Origin: Roseimicrobium gellanilyticum | GTDB taxonomy: Bacteria; Verrucomicrobiota; Verrucomicrobiia; Verrucomicrobiales; Verrucomicrobiaceae | Length of the DNA: 64,000 bases | Assembly: GCF_003315205.1 (NCBI RefSeq) | Contig: NZ_QNRR01000010.1 | Coordinates: 184,946-248,945 of the forward strand | Reading direction: 5' to 3' | Part shown: positions 1 through 9,502 of the stretch, in pieces | Numbering within the stretch: position 1 is the first letter of the stretch | How the letters are laid out: each line of letters begins with the position of its first letter | The notes under the pieces: model-generated | The model's input: only the letters and a program-made list of their open reading frames with translations | Told to the model about the DNA's origin: nothing | The model's database searches: none | Position numbers and translations under genes: made by a program

Positions 1-213
1 GACGCTGATCCACCCCTTGAGCTGCAGGTCCTTCAATGCGGCACGCACGGTTGGTCGGCTGACCTGCAAAGTGGCGCAGAGATCGCGCTCGCCAGGGAGG
101 CGCGCCTGCCAGCGTCCGGATCGGATGCCATCGCACAAGCTGCGCACAGTCTGTGCCACGAGCGTGATCCGCTGTGGGAGCGGGGGAATTGCGGGCTGGG
201 CTTGTCGTGCCAT
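1..213 (-). CDS. GntR-family transcriptional regulator, N-terminal part (cut by window edge)
   Basis: Reading the minus strand from the ATG at 213 gives 71 codons running off the window. The segment containing LPGERDLCATLQVSRPTVR followed by AALKDLQLKGWI is the winged helix of GntR repressors: the 'LPxER.L' turn, then the recognition helix 'VSRPTVRxAL'. The effector-binding domain lies outside the window, so the ligand is unknown. In-frame ATGs also exist at 240, 270 and 276. I prefer 213 because a start at 276 would leave only 25 bases to the divergent gene at 302, and because a candidate operator palindrome (215-233) lies directly upstream of 213. The gene probably controls the divergent amidohydrolase-aminotransferase fusion and itself; this is inferred from position only. 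Confidence 0.8.
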   Translation of the reverse strand, partial: MARQAQPAIPPLPQRITLVAQTVRSLCDGIRSGRWQARLPGERDLCATLQVSRPTVRAALKDLQLKGWISV

Positions 214-214
214 C

Positions 215-233
215 TGGTCAGGTCTTGTGACCA
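215..233. promoter_or_regulatory. Candidate GntR operator between divergent genes
   Basis: TGGTCA and TGACCA form perfect 6-base inverted arms separated by 7 bases, in the intergenic region between the GntR-type gene and the divergent fusion gene at 302. Position and symmetry fit autoregulation by a GntR dimer. No binding consensus for this regulator is known to me. Confidence 0.4.
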
Positions 234-301
234 AGAGCATGCGATTGGCCACACCCACGGGCAAGCTCATACTCATGGCCTCTCACGTTTTCTGAATACG
301 C

Positions 302-2647
302 ATGTCCTGGAAACTGGTCACCGAACTTTCTGATGCGGATCACGCGCTGCGTGATCGTGCCGTCGAGGGCTTTGTCCCCGAAAAGGTTTTTGATATCCAT
401 ACACACCTCTTTCACACCCGGCACTTTGCCGAGGGCAAACGACCCGCCTTCCTTGATGAGAATCGCGGCTACGGTTTGCGCGACTTCAATGAAGCTGTGG
501 CGCGCTGGATGCCGGGGCGTCAGGTGGAGGGATTGTTCTTTGGTTACCCCTCAGCGGGTAATGATCGTGCGGGTGAGAATACCTGGATGCAGGATCAGAT
601 CGCTCCTGTGGTCCAGAACAGCAATACGCGTGCCCTTGTCCTTGCCGCGCCGGAGGATGATCCTGCCGCTGTGCGCCGTCTGCTGGAGAGTGGGGTCTTC
701 ATCGGCATCAAATGTTATCGCCTCTACGCCCCCGTGGAGGATACACGGCATGCGACCATCGAGTCCTTCACACCGGAGTGGATGTGGCAGCTTTGCCACG
801 AGTTCGATGGCGTGCTGATGCTGCACATCATGCGCGATGGAGGGATCACAGATCCTCACAATGTCGAGACGCTGCGCCGTCTGTGCCGTCGCTATCCGCG
901 TTGTCGCCTGGTGCTGGCGCATGTGGCGCGCTCCTTCAACTACCGCCACGCGCGAGAAGGTCTGCAGAACATCGTGGATCTCGACAACGTGGTCGTGGAC
1001 ACCTCCGCAGTGACTCAGGCCGGCGCGTTCCGTGCCGCGCTGGAGGTGCTCGGGCCGCGCCGGGTGCTCTGGGGCAGTGACTACATGGTCAGTGAGCTGC
1101 GCGGCATCTGCTTCACCCAGGGAGATGGCTTCACATGGGTCTATGCCGATGACACGTCAGCCAGGGACCTGACAGTCTTCGGCCATCACACACTCGTCAG
1201 CATTGAGTCACTCCTCTGCCTGAGGGAAGCGTGTGAGGACGCCGGCATGACACCGGCGGATATCCAGGACATCTTCCGCGACAACGCGCTCCGGCTGCTC
1301 GCTCCTCATCTGCGGCCCTCATCCGTGCCCGATTCGAGCGATGGTCCGACACGGTGGCGCGAGGCCCGCGAAAAGATCTCGTGCGGCACGGGTCTCATGT
1401 CGAAGCGTGCCGAGAGCTTCGATCCCGTGAGCTGGCCCAGTTATTTCTCGCGCTGTTCCGGGCCACACATTTGGGACATGAATGGCCGTCGTTTCGTGGA
1501 CTTCACGGGCGGGGTGGGAGCTATCTTGCTGGGGCACAGCGATCCTGAGGTGAATGCTGCCGTGCATCGGCGGGTGAACCTGGGAAGCTACTGCACTTTG
1601 GTGGCGCCAGAGGAAGTCGAACTGGCGGAACTGCTGCTTGAGCTTCATCCCTGGGCACAGCGGGTGCGTTATGCGCGTGGAGGAGGTGAGGCGCTGGCCC
1701 TGGCTGTTCGTATCGCGCGTGCGGCGACTGGTCGCAGTGGGGTGGCGTTCTGCGGCTACCATGGGTGGAGTGACTGGTATCTCGCGGCGAATCTCGGCAA
1801 CCACGCGGCGCTGGATGGACATCTGCTTCCGGGCCTTGAGCCACACGGGGTGCCACGCGAACTCGCAGGTACTTCGGTTCCCTTCAAATACAACGACCTT
1901 GAGGCGTTCGAATCCGCGATGGTGCAGCTTGATGGCCGTCTCGCTGCTGTGGTCATGGAGCCTTTCCGTTCCGAGCTTCCGCGTGATGGCTTTGTTGAGA
2001 AGGTGGCAGCGCGGTGCCGTGCTGCGGGTGCGGTGCTCATCGTGGATGAAGTCACGGCAGGCTGGCGCTTTGGTTTCCCAGGCGGATGCGCGAAGCTGGG
2101 AATCGAGCCCGACATCGCTGTGTATGCCAAGGCGATGAGCAATGGCATTCCCTGCGGTGCTGTCGTGGGGCGCGGCTCTGTCATGGATGCTGCCAACACC
2201 AGCTTCATCTCCAGCAGCTACTGGACGGACGGCATTGGCCCCGCTGCGGCGCTCGCCTGCATTCGAAAGATGCGACGCGCCGGCACGCAGGCTTACGTGG
2301 AGAAGCTCGGCGACCAACTTCACGCCATGTTGAGAGGGCTCCGCTCAAAGCATCCCGCCTTAAATCTCACCCTTGGGAACCGCCCTTGTGCGCCATCAGT
2401 CACGTTTGCCTTGGGATCTGAATCCCTTGCCGCCAAGGCCCTCATGATTCGCAAGATGCTCACGCGGGGATTCATGATGTCCAGTCAGCTCTATGTGATG
2501 CAGGCTCATGAGGAGTCCCATCTTCATTCCATGATCACGGCGCTTGATGAAACGCTCACGGAAATAGGAGAGCTGCAGGCTGCTGGTCGCCTCGGAAGTG
2601 AGGCCGGTCATGCCATGCCCAGCAGTGGCTTCACCCGTCTCGCCTGA
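302..2647 (+). CDS. Amidohydrolase / class III aminotransferase fusion protein
   Basis: This 781-residue protein joins two complete enzyme folds. Residues about 1-340 are an amidohydrolase-2 type TIM barrel: metal-site HTH at residues 33-35 within FDIHTHLF, then LVLAHVARSF and the late-strand GSDYM motif. Residues about 355-760 are a PLP-dependent class III aminotransferase resembling glutamate-1-semialdehyde aminomutase and related sugar aminotransferases: VDFTGGVGAILLGH, FCGYHGWSDWY, the cofactor aspartate in LIVDEVTAGWRFG, and the probable Schiff-base lysine K610 in YAKAMSNGIP. No signal peptide is visible, so it is probably cytoplasmic. A plausible role is hydrolysis of an amide or lactone followed by amino transfer on the product, but the substrate cannot be read from the sequence. 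It diverges from a GntR-type regulator. The reading frame is continuous, with no sign of a frameshift joining two genes. Confidence 0.85.
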   Translation: MSWKLVTELSDADHALRDRAVEGFVPEKVFDIHTHLFHTRHFAEGKRPAFLDENRGYGLRDFNEAVARWMPGRQVEGLFFGYPSAGNDRAGENTWMQDQIAPVVQNSNTRALVLAAPEDDPAAVRRLLESGVFIGIKCYRLYAPVEDTRHATIESFTPEWMWQLCHEFDGVLMLHIMRDGGITDPHNVETLRRLCRRYPRCRLVLAHVARSFNYRHAREGLQNIVDLDNVVVDTSAVTQAGAFRAALEVLGPRRVLWGSDYMVSELRGICFTQGDGFTWVYADDTSARDLTVFGHHTLVSIESLLCLREACEDAGMTPADIQDIFRDNALRLLAPHLRPSSVPDSSDGPTRWREAREKISCGTGLMSKRAESFDPVSWPSYFSRCSGPHIWDMNGRRFVDFTGGVGAILLGHSDPEVNAAVHRRVNLGSYCTLVAPEEVELAELLLELHPWAQRVRYARGGGEALALAVRIARAATGRSGVAFCGYHGWSDWYLAANLGNHAALDGHLLPGLEPHGVPRELAGTSVPFKYNDLEAFESAMVQLDGRLAAVVMEPFRSELPRDGFVEKVAARCRAAGAVLIVDEVTAGWRFGFPGGCAKLGIEPDIAVYAKAMSNGIPCGAVVGRGSVMDAANTSFISSSYWTDGIGPAAALACIRKMRRAGTQAYVEKLGDQLHAMLRGLRSKHPALNLTLGNRPCAPSVTFALGSESLAAKALMIRKMLTRGFMMSSQLYVMQAHEESHLHSMITALDETLTEIGELQAAGRLGSEAGHAMPSSGFTRLA

Positions 2648-2676
2648 GTATCACCCAAATCTCGCGCCATCACCCG

Positions 2677-4293
2677 CTACTGCGGAGCGTGGTGGGTGCG
2701 CATCAAGGTATTGATCTCCTCGTGCGAGAGCGCGGCATTGAAGATGAAAACCTCGTCCACATCTCCCTTGAAGAAGCGCGGTCCGGGATCGCCATTGCGA
2801 ACAGGGTCGGGGAAGGCCACGTTGCGACCAAGCCAGAGGCCGTGACCCGCGTTGAGCACGTCGGTGTTGATTTCCGTGCGAGTCTTGCGTGTGACGATCT
2901 CGGGCTTGCCATCCACGTAGAGCATCACGTTCGTGGCAATGGAAGCGCGGGAGCCGCCATACATCACCACGGCGATGTGGTGCCACTGATTGTCCCGCAG
3001 ATCCGTGGTGCCCACGATGCGACCATTGTCATAGATGCCGAGACGCAGGCGACCCACAGGACCATCCTGGACAATGGTGTTGGCCGACATCTGCCACGCG
3101 TTGGGACCGGTGAGCGAGCCCCACGAGATGATGCCGTGGCCGTACACCGAGTCCTTGTTCAGCTCTTTGGGGATGCGCACCCACAAGGCAACCGTGCGGG
3201 AAGCCGTGCCGCCAATGCCGGGGAACGGAGATTCTGCGTACACTGCTTTGCCGTCGAGGGAGAGGCCCTTGCCGGACACCCCCTCAATCAGCTGGGGTCC
3301 CTTGCCTGGAGTGGGGACCTTGTCAGGATAAGAAAGCAGATCCAGCCTTGCCTGCCCATCCACGCCCAGGTCCTTGCCATTGTTCACCACGGTGCCTGCG
3401 TTGATCTCGTCGAAGCTCCAGTGAATGTATCCCGGTGCCCGCCCAGCGGAGACTGGCATGGAGGTTACGAAGGTGTTCGCGTCCGCGTCGATGCGTTCGA
3501 TGGAAGGGCCATGAATACGGAGGCCTTCATTGTCGAAGAGTGTGGTCGTGGGTCCTGAGTTCTTCGCAGTGACATCCACCACGCCGGAGAGCACGTGGAC
3601 TTCCATGGCTGCTCCCTGAACCATGTGCACACAGAATTCCGTGCCGCGGTCCACTGCGATTCCCTCGGTCGTCTCCACGGAGAAGCCATGGGCTGAAGGA
3701 GGACACCGCACGGAAATGCGGCCGCTGTGCAGATACGCATGCATGCCGTCCTTGAGTTCTACATCGAAGGGTCCCTCCAGCACCATGCGGGCACCACTTT
3801 CGAAGGCCAGCTCCACCAGGCCGGCCTGGGCGCGCAGGCGTGTGTCCTTCGCCAGATCAGAACTCTTGAGGGATGGCGCTGCTCCAGTCCAAACGATGCC
3901 TTCGGAGCGGGAAAGGGTTGCAGCTGGAGTGTGAATCTGATCAAGCCACCAGGCTCCGCCAGTGAGCATCAGGACAATCGCTGCTGCTGCCGCCACCCAG
4001 CGCAGGTGCTTTTGCCACAGCCAGCGCCGTGCCTTCTCCGCAGAGCGCCAGGCTGCCTGGATGGAGGCCGTATCCGGCTGCTGCAGACGCATGGCCACCT
4101 CACGTGCGGCGTACTGGCCGCTGGGATCGCTGAGCGCCAGGGGCAGGAGACGCTCCACTGTCAGCACGCGCATGAGTGCCACCCGTGCCTCTTCACTCTC
4201 GCGGCACAAGGCCAGAAGCTGCACCCCTTCCTCGACGGACAGGGTGCCTTCCGCGGCTCTCGCCGCCAGGGTCTGCCATTGCATCGTGTTCAT
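2677..4293 (-). CDS. FecR / LamG-domain membrane protein, putative sigma-factor regulator
   Basis: This 538-residue protein starts with a cytoplasmic region (about 1-95) resembling the N-terminus of FecR-type anti-sigma proteins. One membrane segment follows (about 98-117, WVAAAAAIVLMLTGG), then a periplasmic FecR region (about 125-250: GLVELAFESGARMVLEGPFDVEL, TEGIAVDRGTEFCV). The C-terminal half (about 330-535) is a LamG/concanavalin-like jelly roll, with VALWVRIPKEL, NQWHHIAVVMYGG and GDVDEVFIFNAALSHEEI. Its ATG overlaps the stop of the upstream sigma factor gene (ATGA), so the two are co-translated. FecR-LamG proteins next to ECF sigma factors are a recurrent arrangement in Verrucomicrobia and Planctomycetes. 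The LamG domain suggests sensing a carbohydrate or surface ligand and passing the signal to the sigma factor; that role is inferred. Confidence 0.85.
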   Translation of the reverse strand: MNTMQWQTLAARAAEGTLSVEEGVQLLALCRESEEARVALMRVLTVERLLPLALSDPSGQYAAREVAMRLQQPDTASIQAAWRSAEKARRWLWQKHLRWVAAAAAIVLMLTGGAWWLDQIHTPAATLSRSEGIVWTGAAPSLKSSDLAKDTRLRAQAGLVELAFESGARMVLEGPFDVELKDGMHAYLHSGRISVRCPPSAHGFSVETTEGIAVDRGTEFCVHMVQGAAMEVHVLSGVVDVTAKNSGPTTTLFDNEGLRIHGPSIERIDADANTFVTSMPVSAGRAPGYIHWSFDEINAGTVVNNGKDLGVDGQARLDLLSYPDKVPTPGKGPQLIEGVSGKGLSLDGKAVYAESPFPGIGGTASRTVALWVRIPKELNKDSVYGHGIISWGSLTGPNAWQMSANTIVQDGPVGRLRLGIYDNGRIVGTTDLRDNQWHHIAVVMYGGSRASIATNVMLYVDGKPEIVTRKTRTEINTDVLNAGHGLWLGRNVAFPDPVRNGDPGPRFFKGDVDEVFIFNAALSHEEINTLMRTHHAPQ

Positions 4294-4871
4294 GAGGGAG
4301 TGGTGGCCGGGGGAGTGCCGCGCAGGGTTGCCTCCACGCAGTCACCAATGACTACACGCAGGCGGTGAAGTTGCATCGATACAGCAGACGTCTTCCTTTG
4401 CAATCTTTGTGCCAGCTCATCTAGTGACATTCCTTCCGCATATCGTGCTTGTAGGAGCAACCGGGAGGGGCCTTCAATTTGGTCCAGACAGTCCCTAAGA
4501 GCTTCCAGGGCAGCATTCTCACGCTCCGCCGGGAGGTGGGAGGGCAGACCGTTATCAATGAGCGCCTGCAGTTCCTCGTTCAAGCCAATGGGCAGGGCGC
4601 GGAATTTCCTCCGGTGATTGGCCAGCAGGTTCATGGCAATCCCGCGCAACCAGGGGCCAATGGGCCGGTTCGGGTCGCAGTCCGCCAGTTTCCGGAAGGC
4701 GGTGACAAAGGCTTCCTGCGCCAGGTCCTCCGCATCATGTGAATTGGCCAGACGCACCGCAAGGCAGGCGCGAACGCCCGCATGATGCCGCTGTACCAGC
4801 GTCGCAAAGGCGCTGATGTCGCCACTTTGGGCGGCACGAATAAGACGTGATTCTTCGTCAGATGGGGACAC
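4290..4871 (-). CDS. ECF-type RNA polymerase sigma factor (Rhodopirellula/Verrucomicrobium family)
   Basis: The 193-residue product shows region 2 (AFATLVQRHHAGVRACLA, DAEDLAQEAFVTAFRKL, WLRGIAMNLLANHRRK) and region 4 (DQIEGPSRLLLQARYAEGM, then SLDELAQRLQRKTSAVSMQLHRLR) of sigma-70 ECF factors, with normal length for the group. The start codon is GTG at 4871; no in-frame ATG gives the full region 2. The gene overlaps the FecR/LamG gene by four bases, forming a sigma/regulator pair. Targets are unknown. The pilin-like cassette at 5333 begins 461 bases away on the opposite strand and could be controlled by this sigma factor, but only proximity supports that. Confidence 0.88.
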   Translation of the reverse strand: MSPSDEESRLIRAAQSGDISAFATLVQRHHAGVRACLAVRLANSHDAEDLAQEAFVTAFRKLADCDPNRPIGPWLRGIAMNLLANHRRKFRALPIGLNEELQALIDNGLPSHLPAERENAALEALRDCLDQIEGPSRLLLQARYAEGMSLDELAQRLQRKTSAVSMQLHRLRVVIGDCVEATLRGTPPATTPS

Positions 4872-5332
4872 GGGGAACGGGGGGATGCCTATAGATTGTT
4901 TCGTTCAGAGAATTTCAGCACACAAAGGGAGAAAGAAATACCCCACGCCGTCGGCGAAGACCTGCTTCCCACGAGGGAAAGAGGGGCTGTCAAAAAAAAT
5001 TTGATGGCGATGTGCTGCTTCGAGTTGGGCAAGACAATGTAAACACAAAGGACCCCATCGTCGAGGCGGAGTCCGAGCTTCCAGAAGTGCCTGTTTGGTT
5101 AGCAGGCAGTCAACCCACGCTTCAAATGATATCTCGCTCAAGATTCAGCTCCATTGGTGGGAATCCTTCCCAGACCCCCACGAGGGACGGGTTCTCGTCT
5201 GTGGTGATGATGTTGGTACCCAGCACCATGGGGCCGGTGACTCTCCTCGGGGTCACGGGCGAGACGAAGGTGGAGCGCCGTTGAGCGTCCCTGCGAATTC
5301 ATCTGACCCTTTCCCTTTATCAGCAATAGGCA
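4872..5332. other. 461-base intergenic region between the sigma factor gene and the Verru_Chthon cassette
   Basis: Both flanking genes point away from this stretch, so it should hold both promoters. Short open frames exist on both strands (for example minus 4905-5141), but none shows a recognisable motif or a convincing start. A minus-strand stretch ending near 5124 reads like protein for about 35 residues but has no start signal, so it could be a gene remnant or chance. I see no strong terminator, RNA or repeat here. Confidence 0.5.
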
Positions 5333-8300
5333 ATGAGCACGTCCCTCATTCTTGCACGTTTGAAGCAAATGGTGCGCGGCAGTACCCGCCGGTCGGGTGT
5401 GGCACTGGTGATGGTTTTGAGCAGCATGACGCTCATTGCCCTCCTGGTGCTGGTGTTCCTTTCCATGGCACGCATTGAGCAGCAGTCCTCATCTGCCTAT
5501 GCGGACAGTGTCAATGTGCGCAGCCTGTCGGAAGTGCCCATCAACCTGGCGATTGCCCAGATCCGCAAAGGGACTGAGCAGCTTGGTGGCCAGAAGAACT
5601 GGACCTCGCAGCCGGGATTGATCCGCATCTTTGGAACGGAGGACGACGGTGGCCATCTCCGCTCCAAGGCTGTGGCCTTGCACAAGTTGTATTCGGATGA
5701 CGTGATGGTCGTCACGAAGCCGGGAGCTACCGCAAGTACTGGCGGGCTGACTCCGGCGGAAGTCCGTGCCGCACTGGAAACGGATGTCACGGAAATGCAG
5801 GACTGGGATCAGAAAAAGGGCCTGTACGTGGATCTTAATGAGCCTGTGCCTGTGACGGGTCCGGGTAGCACCACCGCGGAATGGGAATTCCCCATCGCCG
5901 ACCCCCGGGGGATGATGCCGGATGACGCAACTGGTCTGGCAGTGGACGGGTTCAAGGTTACCGGGGCTGTTTCCGGGACAAAGGTTCCTGGAAGCCGGAC
6001 CGATTCCAGTGGTCGACTGCCGATGCCGGTGAAGTGGCTGTACATCCTGAAGGACGGCCGTGTGACTGCGCCGTTGACGTTGCAGGACGGCAAAGTCCGC
6101 TTCGGAGACCCGGTTCCCACGAAGGAGAATCCCATCGTGGGCAGGGTCGCTTTCTGGACTGACGACGAGTCCAGCAAGGTGAACATCAATACAGCATTGG
6201 AGGGAGTGCCTTGGGAGACTCCGCGGACGACCTCCAAACGCGACAAGGATTATGCGCAACGCATGCCTGCGCGGAATGAGTTTTCCAGGTATCCCGGTCA
6301 CCCGGCGCAGACCTGCCTCAGTCCCGTGTTCCAGGCCTTTGGTCCGAGCTTTGTGATCAAACCTGACCTCACAGACGGAGTGCTTGCCACCCGATTGGAG
6401 AATCTGCACAAAATCAGTCCACGCTACAGGTGGGGAGGGACCAAGGGAGGGACTCAAAAGGCGACGGCTGCGATCCTGAATGACAAGACTGACCGCCTCT
6501 ATGCAACGCTCGACGAGCTGTTGTACGACAAGGAAAGGCAACAGAATGCTCCAGATGAGCTGGATGGCCGTGACCTGGCGATTGCCAAGTTTGTGCTGAC
6601 GACCAACAGCCGGGCTCCGGAACTCACTCCCTTCAACAAACCGAAGGTCATGCTCTGGCCGCTGTCTTACTCATCCGCGGAGAGAAATGCCTTCGATCGG
6701 TTGATGGCCATGTTGGGCAGCTCCGGAACGGAGGGCGGGAATTCGCGCAATGACGGATTCTATTTCGAACGGTATGCGAACGCAGACATCCCGTCCGGGA
6801 AGGTGGGATCTGGACACACCACGTGGGAAGATCTCAAGACGGATTCCAACCTCCGCAACTCGTCCATGCTGTCGAGCTACCTGGTGTGTGCCTTCGGGCA
6901 TCCCAGCAACAACATGGTGCACTTCTTCCCCGGCTTTGTGGGATACTCGGACCCGGCGGACAAGAAGTCTTTCTCGTCCAAGTCAAAGTTCGGAACCGGC
7001 AAGCGCGACCAGATTCTCACGGAGATGCTGGATCTCCTGCGGTGGGGTGTGAATACGGAGAACACCATGGAGGAAAAGGATCAAAATGGTGTGGTCTACA
7101 AGTATCTGCCTCCGCACAACGACCCCAAGAACAACCCCACAAGAAGAGCAGAATCCTCTGCGGCGCCACTGAGCACCTTCAAGGAGTTTCCCGACGCTAC
7201 GAATAACAAATATGCGGGTTTTCACACCAGCGTGAATAACGACGTGGTGAAGAACACCAAGGGCTTTGGGCGTTTCCCCACCTTCACCGAGGCGACACTC
7301 GTTTTCTTCCGGACAGACACTCCAGCTACGCCGACCACGCCTTCCAAGCCGGCGATGCAGGTGTACCTGATCGTGGAGCCATTTGCTCCGAGTTGCGGCC
7401 CGCCCGCATGGACGGCGAACTACCGCTATCGCGTCCTCTTTGAGAATCAGGCAGGGGGAAGATTTGCCGTCAAGATGGGGAGCGCAACCACAGCGAAGCC
7501 TCTGAACTTCCCCAAACCGCGCGACTACAGCGCTGCTACGGCTGCAGATCCGAAATATCAATCGACAGCACCATTCCGTGACATTCGCAGTCATTGGCCC
7601 GTGAGCATGGTGAACTTTCCCTCGGACCTGCTTGAAGGCGGAAATACCACGCCCTTCGCTGGTCTGCTCTCCCAGTTCAAGAGGGGGTACCACCGCGGTC
7701 CTCCCGATCCCATCGCCAAACCCTCGAAAACGGTCCGGCAGGACCCTGGCAATTTCAATTTCGGCGGCGACGGCACGCTCAATGACCAGCATGGAAACAA
7801 TTTCCCATTCTACAGTGAGCTGATCGAGATCCCAGCCGGCGCGACGGAGTTCGACTTCACCGGTGGAAGCATGACTATCGCCACCTTCCTTGGGTGGACC
7901 GGAGATGACAAGCATCTTCCGGTGCAGAGGATCCGCATGCACTTCCCCGCGGTAAGACTGACGATTCCCAATGGTCCGCCCACCACGCTGCAGCAGAGGC
8001 TTTCGTTGCCCACCACTGCCACAGAGCTCCGGGATGGACTTATTCGAGCGGGAGATGTCACCCGTTCTGTGGAAGTGAATCCTGTAGGACCGGCAAAAGG
8101 TGATTTGAGGTTCTACTCCGCGCTCCACGATATTCCGACCATCGTCAATGGAGATGCCATTGACACCGCCAACTCCTATTTCATCCCCAGTCCGAATTAC
8201 TTCAATATTCTGGCGATGCAGGATCACGGCCTCCGGGATGGAGCCTGGATGACTGAGCCGCAATTTGGTTCCGTCAGTACCGCCAATACGGCCGGTTCCC

Positions 8301-9502
8301 TGCTCAAGGGTGTCGTTTATCCTGCGGCCGCCACTCCGGCTGTCACTCGTGGATTGAACGGTGCATATCGCTCGGATGGCCGCCCCGGGGACTGGGACAA
8401 CGGCATCGGCGGTATCGAAGATGGCCCTTATGTAAACAAACCTGATGAAGGCAATGGCGGGCTTCCGGAGGGAGGCTACTTCAGCCGCGGCGGCGAATAT
8501 GCCTCGGAAGACGGCACCACCTTTTCTCCCAACCGCATGATCTCGTCTGCGGTCATCTTTGGGTCACTGCCTTCAGGGATTCACGGATTTATCAGTTATC
8601 CAAACTATCCTGGATATCAGAGTTCGCCGTGGGGACATCCCGCGCCATGGCAGACGCTTCTCTTCTGTCCAAATCCAGCCGGACGGACCACTCCGGCAAG
8701 TCAGGAGCCTGATACGAGTGACCATCCCGGTTTCACAACGCCAAGAGATCACCTCCTGCTGGATCTGTTCTGGATGCCTGTGATCGAACCGTACGCCATC
8801 AGCGATGGCTTCTCCACGGCTGGCAAGATCAACATGAACTACCAGATGATGCCGTTCACGCACATCGAACGCAGCACCGGCATGCATGCTGCATTGAAGA
8901 GCACGCAGGTAACCGCCATTCCTGTGTCCCAAGTGGGCGATTACAAGAAGCCCAGCGGCAGCTCCCTGGAGTTCCGCTATAACGTGAACACGGAGGCGAC
9001 CTTGAAGGGCATCAAAAAGCGCTTCGATGTATGGGACGTTTACCGGACTCCATCGGAGATCTGCAATGTCTTCCTGGTGCCCCAGCGCATTCCCGGCGCC
9101 AGCTATGGCGCTGCTGCTGCGCCCCCCACCGAATATGATGACATGAATGAGTGGTGGAATGGCAGCCCCAATACGGCCGACGCGATGGACCTGACCGGTG
9201 ACAATGTTCGTGAAGCCCCGTATGGACAGCTCTATCCGCGCCTCTGTACGCAATCGAACACCTTCACGGTGCACTACCGTGTCCAGACACTCAGAAAGGC
9301 GCGTAGTACGGCCGTTGACGTTTGGGAGGAGGGCAAGGACGCCGTCTCGGCCGAATACCGCGGGAGTTGTATGCTGGAGCGCTATCTTGACCCGAACGAA
9401 GAGGAGCTTGGCACGATAGGGGTCGGATCAGGCAAGTTCATCAATACCTGGGATGGGTTCTTCCGGTTCCGGGTGGTTCAAAACAAGCAGTTCGCCCGAT
9501 GA
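5333..9502 (+). CDS. Verru_Chthon cassette protein A (GspK-like, very large)
   Basis: This 1389-residue protein has a pilin-type N-terminus: basic residues, then G-VALVMVLSSMTLIALLVLVFL at about residues 22-44, then SMARIEQQSSSAYADSVNVRSL. The hydrophobic helix lacks the usual Glu at mature position 5. That is also a feature of GspK, the large tip pseudopilin of type II secretion, and the 'VALVMVLSSM' start resembles GspK/PilX. The rest is a long exported-looking region with many Pro, Gly and Asn. It opens a run A-B-C-D (overlap of 4 bases with B), which matches the four-family cassette I know as Verru_Chthon (TIGR02600 for A). Its function is uncharacterised. A role as the large tip subunit of a pseudopilus is my inference from the N-terminus and gene order. 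Confidence 0.85.
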   Translation: MSTSLILARLKQMVRGSTRRSGVALVMVLSSMTLIALLVLVFLSMARIEQQSSSAYADSVNVRSLSEVPINLAIAQIRKGTEQLGGQKNWTSQPGLIRIFGTEDDGGHLRSKAVALHKLYSDDVMVVTKPGATASTGGLTPAEVRAALETDVTEMQDWDQKKGLYVDLNEPVPVTGPGSTTAEWEFPIADPRGMMPDDATGLAVDGFKVTGAVSGTKVPGSRTDSSGRLPMPVKWLYILKDGRVTAPLTLQDGKVRFGDPVPTKENPIVGRVAFWTDDESSKVNINTALEGVPWETPRTTSKRDKDYAQRMPARNEFSRYPGHPAQTCLSPVFQAFGPSFVIKPDLTDGVLATRLENLHKISPRYRWGGTKGGTQKATAAILNDKTDRLYATLDELLYDKERQQNAPDELDGRDLAIAKFVLTTNSRAPELTPFNKPKVMLWPLSYSSAERNAFDRLMAMLGSSGTEGGNSRNDGFYFERYANADIPSGKVGSGHTTWEDLKTDSNLRNSSMLSSYLVCAFGHPSNNMVHFFPGFVGYSDPADKKSFSSKSKFGTGKRDQILTEMLDLLRWGVNTENTMEEKDQNGVVYKYLPPHNDPKNNPTRRAESSAAPLSTFKEFPDATNNKYAGFHTSVNNDVVKNTKGFGRFPTFTEATLVFFRTDTPATPTTPSKPAMQVYLIVEPFAPSCGPPAWTANYRYRVLFENQAGGRFAVKMGSATTAKPLNFPKPRDYSAATAADPKYQSTAPFRDIRSHWPVSMVNFPSDLLEGGNTTPFAGLLSQFKRGYHRGPPDPIAKPSKTVRQDPGNFNFGGDGTLNDQHGNNFPFYSELIEIPAGATEFDFTGGSMTIATFLGWTGDDKHLPVQRIRMHFPAVRLTIPNGPPTTLQQRLSLPTTATELRDGLIRAGDVTRSVEVNPVGPAKGDLRFYSALHDIPTIVNGDAIDTANSYFIPSPNYFNILAMQDHGLRDGAWMTEPQFGSVSTANTAGSLLKGVVYPAAATPAVTRGLNGAYRSDGRPGDWDNGIGGIEDGPYVNKPDEGNGGLPEGGYFSRGGEYASEDGTTFSPNRMISSAVIFGSLPSGIHGFISYPNYPGYQSSPWGHPAPWQTLLFCPNPAGRTTPASQEPDTSDHPGFTTPRDHLLLDLFWMPVIEPYAISDGFSTAGKINMNYQMMPFTHIERSTGMHAALKSTQVTAIPVSQVGDYKKPSGSSLEFRYNVNTEATLKGIKKRFDVWDVYRTPSEICNVFLVPQRIPGASYGAAAAPPTEYDDMNEWWNGSPNTADAMDLTGDNVREAPYGQLYPRLCTQSNTFTVHYRVQTLRKARSTAVDVWEEGKDAVSAEYRGSCMLERYLDPNEEELGTIGVGSGKFINTWDGFFRFRVVQNKQFAR

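Noticed and set aside
4905..5141. 78-codon minus-strand frame upstream of the pilin cassette
   Set aside because: No signal peptide, motif or ribosome binding site; it may be chance within a regulatory gap.
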